Shown: positions 1 to 5,076 of the stretch, piece after piece
How the letters are laid out: each line of letters starts with the position of its first letter
Numbering within the stretch: the first letter of the stretch is position 1
The notes under the pieces: generated by a model
Told to the model about the DNA's origin: nothing
The model's input: only the letters and a program-made list of their open reading frames with translations
Databases searched by the model: none
Position numbers and translations under genes: made by a program
DNA from: JAIVJN01 sp036732565
GTDB taxonomy: Bacteria; Acidobacteriota; Vicinamibacteria; Vicinamibacterales; UBA2999
Reading direction: 5' to 3'
Assembly: GCA_036732565.1 (NCBI GenBank)
Contig: DAINCF010000511.1
Coordinates: 1 to 5,076, forward strand
Length of the DNA stretch: 5,076 nucleotides

Positions 1-1
1 C

Positions 2-115
2 GGCGACATCAAGCTCGTGCCCGACGACATCAAGCTCTACGAGCCGTCCGAGAAGGAGCTGGCGCCCGAAGTAGCCCTCGATGCGTCCGCCCGGCGCGTG
101 ATACGGTCCACGACG
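2..115 (+). other. Coding-like 5' extension in frame with the acetyltransferase, open at the left edge
   Basis: These 38 codons are in frame with the acetyltransferase, and no stop separates them from it. Thirty-four end in G or C, including the first 22 without exception, which is stronger bias than in the acetyltransferase itself. The peptide is charged and contains DIKL twice (GDIKLVPDDIKLYEP), then a Glu/Lys-rich stretch, and does not resemble any part of the acetyltransferase family. It may be the C-terminal tail of an upstream gene fused to the acetyltransferase, or an extended N-terminus starting at the GTG at 17 or outside the window. I do not recognise the sequence. Confidence 0.45.
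4..37 (+). repeat. Short direct repeat, 13 bases, offset 21
   Basis: The 13-mer CGACATCAAGCTC occurs at 4-16 and again at 25-37. The 21-base offset is exactly seven codons, so both copies encode DIKL in the same frame. This suggests a small in-frame duplication inside coding sequence or the edge of a longer repeat cut off by the window. Confidence 0.6.
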
Positions 116-673
116 ATGCCCACTCAGCGCCAGAAGATGTTGGCCGGCGAGTTGTACGACCCGTTCGATCCGGAGCTTGTGGCAGCGCGTGCGCAGGCAC
201 GCGATCTGTGTCAGCAGCTCAACGCCACACGCGAATCGGAGGAAGCGGAACGTCGTCGCATTCTGCGCGAACTGTTTGGGAAGGGCGGCGACAGTGTGTG
301 GATGCAACCGCCGTTCTATTGCGACTACGGAGCGAATATCGAACTCGGCGAGAGGGTCTTCTTCAATTTCAACTGCATCGTGCTGGACGTCTGCCCGGTG
401 CGAATCGGCGACTTCACCTTGTTCGGGCCAGCGGTGCAGATCTACACGCCACTGCACCCGTTCAACGCTGAGCAACGGCGCCGGGAAGAATTCGGCAAGC
501 CGATCGACATCGGGTCCGACGTCTGGGTGGGCGGCGGCGCGGTTATCCTCGCCGGCGTACGGATCGGCTCTCGAGCGGTGATCGGAGCTGGCAGCGTCGT
601 CACGCGAGATGTCCCCGATGCCGTATTCGCCGCAGGCAATCCGTGCCGAGTCATCCGCGCGATTACCGAGTGA
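116..673 (+). CDS. Sugar O-acetyltransferase, maltose/galactoside acetyltransferase family (left-handed beta-helix)
   Basis: This enzyme transfers an acetyl group from acetyl-CoA to a sugar hydroxyl in the cytoplasm. From the ATG at 116 the protein is 185 residues, the usual size for the family. Residues 5-55 match the N-terminal maltose acetyltransferase helical domain, with the signature KMLAGELYDPFDPEL. Residues 70-180 are the hexapeptide beta-helix (NIELGERVFFNFNCIVLD, then VWVGGGAVILAGVRIG and IGAGSVVTRDVP) and end with the classic AAGNPCRVIR. His114 in TPLHPF aligns with the catalytic His115 of E. coli LacA. I chose this start because the family begins a few residues before KMLAGELYDP. 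No Shine-Dalgarno is visible here or at the in-frame GTG at 17. The frame is open to the left edge, so a longer or fused protein is possible. The acceptor sugar cannot be told; the family is certain, the start is not. Confidence 0.9.
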   Translation: MPTQRQKMLAGELYDPFDPELVAARAQARDLCQQLNATRESEEAERRRILRELFGKGGDSVWMQPPFYCDYGANIELGERVFFNFNCIVLDVCPVRIGDFTLFGPAVQIYTPLHPFNAEQRRREEFGKPIDIGSDVWVGGGAVILAGVRIGSRAVIGAGSVVTRDVPDAVFAAGNPCRVIRAITE

Positions 674-777
674 GCAACAGCGTGCGTGTACGCGTGAGGT
701 GGCCTTCCGGATCACTCCGTCCGGATGAGCCCGAAAAGCGTTCGAGCACTCGCGCAATCGAGCACCTCGGCAACCTC

Positions 778-783
778 TATACT
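778..783 (+). promoter_or_regulatory. Possible -10 box (TATACT) of the PQQ dehydrogenase gene
   Basis: TATACT differs from the sigma-70 consensus TATAAT at one position and stands out in a GC-rich stretch. Transcription would start near 790, giving a leader of about 58 bases before the ATG at 848 and starting downstream of the alternative ATG at 725. No good -35 hexamer is seen at the expected distance, so this is a weak call. Confidence 0.25.
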
Positions 784-838
784 GGCGACGTTGACGCCGC
801 AAGCCGAGTGCAGAAGCAGCCGCGGTGGACAGGCGCCT

Positions 839-842
839 GGAG
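839..842 (+). promoter_or_regulatory. Ribosome binding site that selects the ATG at 848
   Basis: GGAG lies five bases before the ATG at 848, a normal Shine-Dalgarno spacing. The alternative ATG at 725 has no such element close upstream. Together with the signal peptide that begins at 848, this decides the start. Confidence 0.65.
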
Positions 843-847
843 TACCG

Positions 848-2923
848 ATGCAATCGCGATCCCAGCAATTGACGCGTTTGGGTAGTGGTGCAGCCGTCGC
901 TCTTCTCGCCAGTGCAGGACTGACTGCGGCGGGGTTCGGACTCCAGGCACAGGCTCGTACGGAACCCGTCGGCGAATGGCGCTACATCGGCGGCGACGTC
1001 CACCACACACGATACTCAGCTCTGGATCAGATCACCGCGGCCAACTTCGAGAAGCTCGAGGTTGCCTGGACGTGGCGCGGCGACAATTTCGGACCGCAGG
1101 TCGATCACATCTTCCGCTCGACGCCGATTTACGTCGCCGGAGTGCTCTACACCGTGGCCGGCGAGCGTCGGACCGTTGCGGCGATCGATCCCGCAACGGG
1201 CGAAACGTTGTGGGTGTATCGCGAACCGCACACGACCCGTTTTGATCGCGGCATGAGGAACAACTACGGGAAGGGTGTGGCCTATGGCGAGATCGATGGC
1301 CGGCGCGTGATCTACTACACCTCACCAGCGTTCTTCCTTCACGCCCTCGACGCCAAGACTGGGGAGCACATCGAGAACTGGGGAACGCGCGTGCCGCTGC
1401 CTGGGTTTCCGGCGAGCGGCGTCGTCGACCTGTTGCCGGACCTGGTGCGTGACTGGCAACCATGGCTGACATCGGGTGTGAAATACGACCCCGACAAGGG
1501 CCTACCGCGGGAACTTGGCAACCTGTCGACGTCATCACCGCCGATCGTCGTGAACGGCGTCGTGGTCGTCGGCAACGTGCACGAGCAAGGCTACTACCAG
1601 ACGCGTATCGAGAATATCCCCGGTGACATCCTCGCGTACGATGCCAAGAGCGGCAAACACCTGTGGAAGTTTCACGTCATCCCCCGGCCCGGCGAGTTCG
1701 GACACGAGACGTGGGAGAACGATGCCTGGAAGCGCACGGGCGACGTGTCGTCATGGGCGCCCATGTCGGCTGACCCTGAGCGCGGGCTCGTCTACATTCC
1801 CACGAACCCGCCGACCATCGATTTTTTCGGTGGGTTCCGCCCCGGTGACAACCTGTTCGGCACGAGCATCCTTGCGCTCGACGTCAAGACGGGCCAGCGT
1901 GTGTGGCATTTCCAGACGGTCCACCATGACATTTGGAATTTCGACAATCCGACGGCGCCCGTCTTGATGGATGTCGCCATCGATGGGCGACGTACCCCTC
2001 TCCTCGTGCAAACCACCAAGCAGGGATTTGCCTATACCTTCAATCGTGAAACTGGCGCGCCAATCTGGCCGATCGTCGAGCGCCCGGTCGCGGCATCCGA
2101 TCTTCCCGGCGAGCGGCTTTCGCCAACGCAGCCGTTTCCGACGAAACCGAAAGCGTTCGAGATTCAAGAGCTGACCGTCGATAACCTGATCGATTTCACG
2201 CCGGAGCTGCGTCAGGAAGCGATCGCGACGATCAAGCACTACAAGACCGGTCCACTCTTCACGCCGCCGATTCAAGTGGGCCATCCCTCGGGGCTGCGGT
2301 CGTTCGTGAGCTGTCCGGCCGGTGCGAGCAACATCAACGGGCCGACCGTGGCCGACCCTGACAGTGGCGTCCTGTTCGTGACAACCCAGCGACTGTGCCG
2401 TGCCGAGAACGTGGTTCCGGGCGTGAAGATGGACGAGCCAGACGATCCAAAGACGACCGGCACGACGCTTTCGCGCTGGGTCGTCGCCAACCGTGGCGAT
2501 CTGAGCGGGCCAGAAGGATTGCCCATTTGGAAGCCGCCATACAGTCGCGTCATCGCGATCGACATGACCAGTGGCGAGTTCCTGTGGGAAAAACCAAATG
2601 GCAACACGCCAGAACACATCAAGAATCACCCGCGGCTGAAGGGTCTCGATTTTCCTGCAACGGGTCAACTCACGCATGCGGTGATGCTGGCGACCAAGAC
2701 GTTGCTCATCACCGCGCCCGGCGGCGAGCCCGTGCTGTACGCCCTCGATAAGCGCACCGGCGAACGTCTTGGCACGGTGAAGCTGCCCGCCCCGGGCCAG
2801 TATGGAATGATGGGCTATCTCCACGGTGGTCGACAGTACGTTGTCGTGCAAGTGGCCAGCGGAACCGTGCCCGGTTCGCTGGTGGCGGTGCGGCTGCCAG
2901 CGGCCGAGCGATCGGCGAGGTGA
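848..2923 (+). CDS. Periplasmic PQQ-dependent dehydrogenase, membrane-glucose-dehydrogenase-like beta-propeller
   Basis: This predicted quinoprotein oxidises a sugar or alcohol in the periplasm using pyrroloquinoline quinone and passes electrons to the respiratory chain. The 691-residue protein has a Sec signal peptide (hydrophobic core about residues 14-32, likely cut after AQA at 34-36). An N-terminal WRYIGGDVHHTRYS motif follows. Propeller repeats of the form AxDxxTGxxxW recur near residues 110, 165, 262, 342, 396, 569 and 631. The stretches PRPGEFGHETW, FQTVHHDIWNFD and SPTQPFPTKP are typical of the glucose dehydrogenase branch. Asp366 and Lys391 align with Asp466 and Lys493 of E. coli Gcd. 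It lacks the five membrane helices of Gcd, any CxxCH haem site, and the adjacent Cys pair of methanol dehydrogenases. The C-terminal GGHG of Gcd (His775) is replaced by VASGTVPG. Substrate unknown; no PQQ synthesis genes are in view. Confidence 0.92.
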   Translation: MQSRSQQLTRLGSGAAVALLASAGLTAAGFGLQAQARTEPVGEWRYIGGDVHHTRYSALDQITAANFEKLEVAWTWRGDNFGPQVDHIFRSTPIYVAGVLYTVAGERRTVAAIDPATGETLWVYREPHTTRFDRGMRNNYGKGVAYGEIDGRRVIYYTSPAFFLHALDAKTGEHIENWGTRVPLPGFPASGVVDLLPDLVRDWQPWLTSGVKYDPDKGLPRELGNLSTSSPPIVVNGVVVVGNVHEQGYYQTRIENIPGDILAYDAKSGKHLWKFHVIPRPGEFGHETWENDAWKRTGDVSSWAPMSADPERGLVYIPTNPPTIDFFGGFRPGDNLFGTSILALDVKTGQRVWHFQTVHHDIWNFDNPTAPVLMDVAIDGRRTPLLVQTTKQGFAYTFNRETGAPIWPIVERPVAASDLPGERLSPTQPFPTKPKAFEIQELTVDNLIDFTPELRQEAIATIKHYKTGPLFTPPIQVGHPSGLRSFVSCPAGASNINGPTVADPDSGVLFVTTQRLCRAENVVPGVKMDEPDDPKTTGTTLSRWVVANRGDLSGPEGLPIWKPPYSRVIAIDMTSGEFLWEKPNGNTPEHIKNHPRLKGLDFPATGQLTHAVMLATKTLLITAPGGEPVLYALDKRTGERLGTVKLPAPGQYGMMGYLHGGRQYVVVQVASGTVPGSLVAVRLPAAERSAR

Positions 2924-2988
2924 AATCTCCCGGCGGCAGGCGGGCAACGATCCGCTCCATGCGGTGCGTGGTCGGCGGCTGAGAGGCG

Positions 2989-2994
2989 TAGAAT
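2989..2994 (+). promoter_or_regulatory. Possible -10 box (TAGAAT) of the GGT-like gene
   Basis: TAGAAT differs from TATAAT at one position and lies in an otherwise GC-rich 96-base gap. A start of transcription near 3001 would give a leader of about 19 bases that includes the ribosome binding site at 3010-3014. No recognisable -35 element is present. The same hexamer precedes the lipoprotein gene at 4906. Confidence 0.4.
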
Positions 2995-3009
2995 CCTGTC
3001 GATCACATC

Positions 3010-3014
3010 GGAGG
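3010..3014 (+). promoter_or_regulatory. Strong ribosome binding site of the GGT-like gene
   Basis: GGAGG is a full core Shine-Dalgarno sequence, five bases before the ATG at 3020. It is the best ribosome binding site in the window and fixes that start. Confidence 0.8.
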
Positions 3015-3019
3015 TCCTG

Positions 3020-4762
3020 ATGAGCGCTCGGAATATCGCGGTCGCCTGCCTCGTAGCCGGACTCGTCTCGCTCAACGGTGTCGCGCAAGAGCCTGCGGGC
3101 GACAAGGTACCCGTCCGCCGTCCGGTTGTCGGCCGTTCCGTGGTCGCGACCACGCTCGGCATCGTCGCGGCGAGCCAACCGCTTGCGGCGCGCGCTGGCG
3201 TGCAGATGCTCGAGCGCGGCGGCAACGCCATCGACGCGGCCATCGCGGCCAACGCCACCATCGGACTGATGGAACCGACGGGCAACGGCCTGGGCGGCGA
3301 TCTCTTCATCCTCTACTACGAGGCGAACACGAACACGGTGCATGGGCTCAACGCGAGCGGCTGGTCGCCCTCCGCGTTGACGGTGGAGCTGCTCCAGTCG
3401 AAAGGCCTCAAGACGATGCCGCAACGCGGCATCTACTCGGTGACCGTCCCCGGCGTCGTCGCCGGCTGGGACGCCATGCGCGCCCGCTTTGGCACGAAGC
3501 CCTTTTCGGAGCTCCTGGCGCCAGCCATCTCCTACGCCGAGAGCGGCTTCCCGCTGTCCGAGCGCACGGCCGCAGGTTGGGCGAACTCGGTGAAGATGCA
3601 CAGCGAGCATCCCAACTCGCGCAAGACCTATCTCGTTGACGGCGCGAGAGCCCCGAAGGCCGGCGAGGTGTTCAAGAACCCGGACCTGGCCGGCTCGCTC
3701 CGACGCATTGCGCAGCACGGTCGCGACGGCTACTACAAGGGCACGACCGCGGACGCCATCCTCACCATCTCGCGCGAGCAGGGCGGGACGATGACGGCCG
3801 CGGACCTGACGGAGTACGAGCCTGAGTGGGTGACACCGATCAAGACGAGCTACCGCGGTTGGAACGTCTACGAAATCGGACCGAATACGCAAGGCATCGC
3901 GGCGTTGATGATGCTGAACCTGATGGAGCCGTACCCGATCGGCGAGTACGGGTTTCACGCGACCGACGCCTTGCACGTGATGATCGAGGCGAAGAAGCTC
4001 GCATACGCCGACATGCTGCGCTACGTGGGCGATCCGCGCTTCTCGCGGATACCGGTGAACGAGCTCCTGAGCAAGCCGCGGGCCACGCTCCGATCAAAAT
4101 CGATCGACCTCGCGCGCGCGTCCTGCAAGGTGGAGCCGGCGGTGCTCTCGGGCGTCACCGACGCGCAAGGCCACGACACCATCTACATGTCCGTCATCGA
4201 CAAGGCCGGCAACATCGTGTCACTCATCCAGAGCAACTACAGCGGGTTCGGGTCGGGGCTGGTGCCGCCCGGCACCGGGTTCATGCTCCAGAACCGAGGC
4301 GGGCTGTTCTCGCTGGAGAACGGGCAGCCCAACACGCTCGAGCCGCGCAAGCGGCCGCTGCACACGATCATCCCCGCGTTCATGGAGAAAGGCGATCAGC
4401 GGATCGGCTTTGGGATCATGGGCGGATGGAACCAGGGTCAGGCCCACGCGCAGTTCGTGTCGAACATCGCCGATTACGGCTTCACGATTCAAGAGGCGCT
4501 CGAAGCGGGCCGCTTCACCAAGGGCAGCTTCGATGGCTGCGATCTGCAGATCGAGGCGCTCGTGCCCGAGACCATCCGCGCCGAGCTCGGCTCGCGCGGA
4601 CACGAGTTGCGCGTGGTCGCGCCACGCTCGGGGACGTTCGGCTACGGCCAGGCGGTGATGAGCGGTCCGGGAGGCGTGCACTTCGGCGCGTCGGAGCCGC
4701 GCCACGACGGCGCCTCGATCCCCGAGGCGCCGCCGGTCTCGCCGATCGCGCAGCAGCGATGA
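3020..4762 (+). CDS. Exported gamma-glutamyltransferase-superfamily Ntn-hydrolase (YwrD-like, non-canonical pocket)
   Basis: Members of this superfamily self-cleave to expose an N-terminal threonine that attacks gamma-glutamyl or related amide bonds. The 580-residue protein has a Sec signal peptide (core about 6-20, likely cut after GVA at 20-22), so it acts in the periplasm or outside the cell. The large subunit (about 23-386) starts with GIVAASQPLAARAGVQMLERGGNAIDAAIA-type sequence split over residues 47-76, and carries GNGLGGD at 88-94. Thr387 in GHDTIYMSVID is the predicted self-cleavage site and nucleophile. Ser405 matches the supporting Thr409 of E. coli GGT, and Gly468-Gly469 match its oxyanion glycines. 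The small subunit would be 194 residues. The residues that hold glutamate in E. coli GGT are substituted: Gln430 to Arg426, Asp433 to Leu429, Ser462-Ser463 to His448-Thr449, and no FRE arginine motif. The family is sure; gamma-glutamyl specificity is not. The gene has its own ribosome binding site. Confidence 0.9.
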   Translation: MSARNIAVACLVAGLVSLNGVAQEPAGDKVPVRRPVVGRSVVATTLGIVAASQPLAARAGVQMLERGGNAIDAAIAANATIGLMEPTGNGLGGDLFILYYEANTNTVHGLNASGWSPSALTVELLQSKGLKTMPQRGIYSVTVPGVVAGWDAMRARFGTKPFSELLAPAISYAESGFPLSERTAAGWANSVKMHSEHPNSRKTYLVDGARAPKAGEVFKNPDLAGSLRRIAQHGRDGYYKGTTADAILTISREQGGTMTAADLTEYEPEWVTPIKTSYRGWNVYEIGPNTQGIAALMMLNLMEPYPIGEYGFHATDALHVMIEAKKLAYADMLRYVGDPRFSRIPVNELLSKPRATLRSKSIDLARASCKVEPAVLSGVTDAQGHDTIYMSVIDKAGNIVSLIQSNYSGFGSGLVPPGTGFMLQNRGGLFSLENGQPNTLEPRKRPLHTIIPAFMEKGDQRIGFGIMGGWNQGQAHAQFVSNIADYGFTIQEALEAGRFTKGSFDGCDLQIEALVPETIRAELGSRGHELRVVAPRSGTFGYGQAVMSGPGGVHFGASEPRHDGASIPEAPPVSPIAQQR

Positions 4763-4788
4763 TCCGAGAAGCGCCGCACTGAGAGTCG

Positions 4789-4920
4789 TCACAGCGTCAG
4801 CGGCAGTCCGGCGACGTCGATGCGCAGCCCGTACTGCGTCTTGCCGAGAAGGATGCGATGGGACCGGATCCTCGTGTCCGCATTTCCGTAGTTGCACCAA
4901 CGCCATAGAATGCCTTCCAG
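4789..4920 (-). pseudogene. Orphan minus-strand coding-like fragment without a start codon
   Basis: Read on the minus strand, 43 codons end in a TGA at 4791-4789, 26 bases from the stop of the convergent GGT-like gene. The C-terminal 30 codons (from about 4881 leftward) have 27 G/C third positions. They encode a protein-like tail ending GKTQYGLRIDVAGLPLTL, preceded by ILWRWCNYGNADTRIRS. No ATG, GTG or TTG occurs in this frame. The frame continues open to the right window edge, but that part is antisense to the lipoprotein gene and looks like low-quality sequence. It may be the 3' remnant of a gene whose front was lost. It could also be chance in GC-rich DNA. I do not recognise the family. Confidence 0.25.
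4906..4911 (+). promoter_or_regulatory. Possible -10 box (TAGAAT) of the lipoprotein gene
   Basis: TAGAAT is one mismatch from TATAAT and identical to the box before the GGT-like gene. Only nine bases separate it from the ATG at 4921, so the transcript would begin within a few bases of the start codon and be nearly leaderless. This agrees with the absence of a Shine-Dalgarno before that ATG. The -35 region is poor. Confidence 0.35.
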
Positions 4921-5076
4921 ATGACTCGCGGTTCCGGAATGCGGCCCTTGTGGGGGCTCGTTTGTGTGAGTGCCGTGCTGACAGCATGCTCGTCGTCGGC
5001 CACGGTGACAACAGGACGACCGCAGTCGGCGCCGGGGCCCGCATCGCCAGGCGCCGCGGCGGCCGTGCCCGTCGTC
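4921..5076 (+). CDS. Putative lipoprotein, 5' part, cut by the right edge
   Basis: Fifty-two codons are visible with no stop before the window ends. The peptide begins MTRGSGMRPLWGLVCVSAVL and continues to a lipobox, LTAC, with the lipidated cysteine at residue 23. Ser at +2 rather than Asp suggests sorting to the outer membrane in a Gram-negative cell. After the cysteine comes a Ser/Thr and then Pro/Ala/Gly-rich stretch (SAPGPASPGAAAA), typical of a flexible tether before a folded domain that lies beyond the window. An in-frame ATG at 4939 (residue 7) is an alternative start that still leaves a full signal. Neither start has a clear ribosome binding site. Nothing in the visible part reveals the function. 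Confidence 0.75.
   Translation, partial: MTRGSGMRPLWGLVCVSAVLTACSSSATVTTGRPQSAPGPASPGAAAAVPVV

Larger units (their letters stand above)
674..847 (+). other. Intergenic leader upstream of the PQQ dehydrogenase
   Basis: This 174-base gap contains no convincing gene. An ATG at 725 is in frame with the dehydrogenase, but the 41 residues it would add are low-complexity, lack family similarity and would bury the signal peptide. The heptamer TCCGGAT occurs at 706-712 and 720-726. Because TCCGGA is self-complementary, the pair could form a 6-base stem with an 8-base loop. No T-tract follows, so it is not a clear terminator for the acetyltransferase. Confidence 0.5.

Noticed and set aside
725..847. 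N-terminal extension of the PQQ dehydrogenase from the ATG at 725
   Set aside because: The added 41 residues would precede a complete signal peptide, and the ATG at 848 has a well-spaced GGAG.
1751..3976. A 741-codon open frame on the minus strand
   Set aside because: It is antisense to both the PQQ dehydrogenase and the GGT-like gene, crosses their gap, is very rich in Arg, and shows no family motifs. It is a by-product of GC-rich coding bias.
3826..4782. A 318-codon open frame on the + strand inside the GGT-like gene
   Set aside because: It is a shifted frame of a clearly recognised gene, with Arg- and Ala-rich composition and no motifs.
4773..4804. Possible terminator hairpin after the GGT-like gene
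   Set aside because: GCCG/CGGC and CTGA/TCAG can pair, but the stem has a two-base bulge, a 14-base loop and no T-tract on either side, so it is not a convincing intrinsic terminator.
4797..5003. A 68-codon minus-strand open frame across the last gap
   Set aside because: Its composition is not protein-like compared with the neighbouring minus frame ending at 4789, and most of it is antisense to the lipoprotein start.
4220..5044. A 274-codon open frame on the minus strand
   Set aside because: It is antisense to the GGT-like 3' half and the lipoprotein start, is Arg-rich, and lacks any recognisable domain. It is also in a different frame from the orphan fragment at 4789-4920.

Overview
The window is 5,076 bases of GC-rich bacterial DNA. 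It carries three complete genes and the start of a fourth, all on the + strand. Third codon positions are mostly G or C. Two of the complete genes have Sec signal peptides and the fourth gene starts with a lipoprotein signal, so the organism is Gram-negative-like and exports much of its enzyme content. A signal-peptide PQQ dehydrogenase next to a secreted gamma-glutamyltransferase-like hydrolase fits a soil Acidobacteriota (Vicinamibacteria-type) genome. That placement is inference from gene style, not from a marker gene.

Layout. Positions 1-673 hold a hexapeptide-repeat sugar O-acetyltransferase of the maltose/galactoside family. Its reading frame stays open through the left edge, and the extra 5' stretch looks coding. 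Positions 674-847 are a leader region with a possible -10 box. Positions 848-2923 encode a periplasmic PQQ-dependent beta-propeller dehydrogenase. After a 96-base gap with a -10-like TAGAAT and a strong ribosome binding site, 3020-4762 encodes an exported Ntn-hydrolase of the gamma-glutamyltransferase superfamily. Positions 4763-4920 hold no complete gene, but the minus strand has a 43-codon coding-like fragment with no start codon. From 4921 to the right edge runs the 5' end of a lipoprotein gene, preceded almost directly by a second TAGAAT box.

How the genes relate. The gaps of 174, 96 and 158 bases and the possible separate promoters argue against one tight operon. The dehydrogenase and the hydrolase would both work in the periplasm, the first oxidising sugars or alcohols and the second cleaving amide or peptide bonds. 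The acetyltransferase is cytoplasmic. No shared pathway can be shown. I found no mobile element, RNA gene or CRISPR array. The points most worth a second look are key-residue losses in the two large enzymes, the open 5' frame of the acetyltransferase, and the minus-strand fragment.
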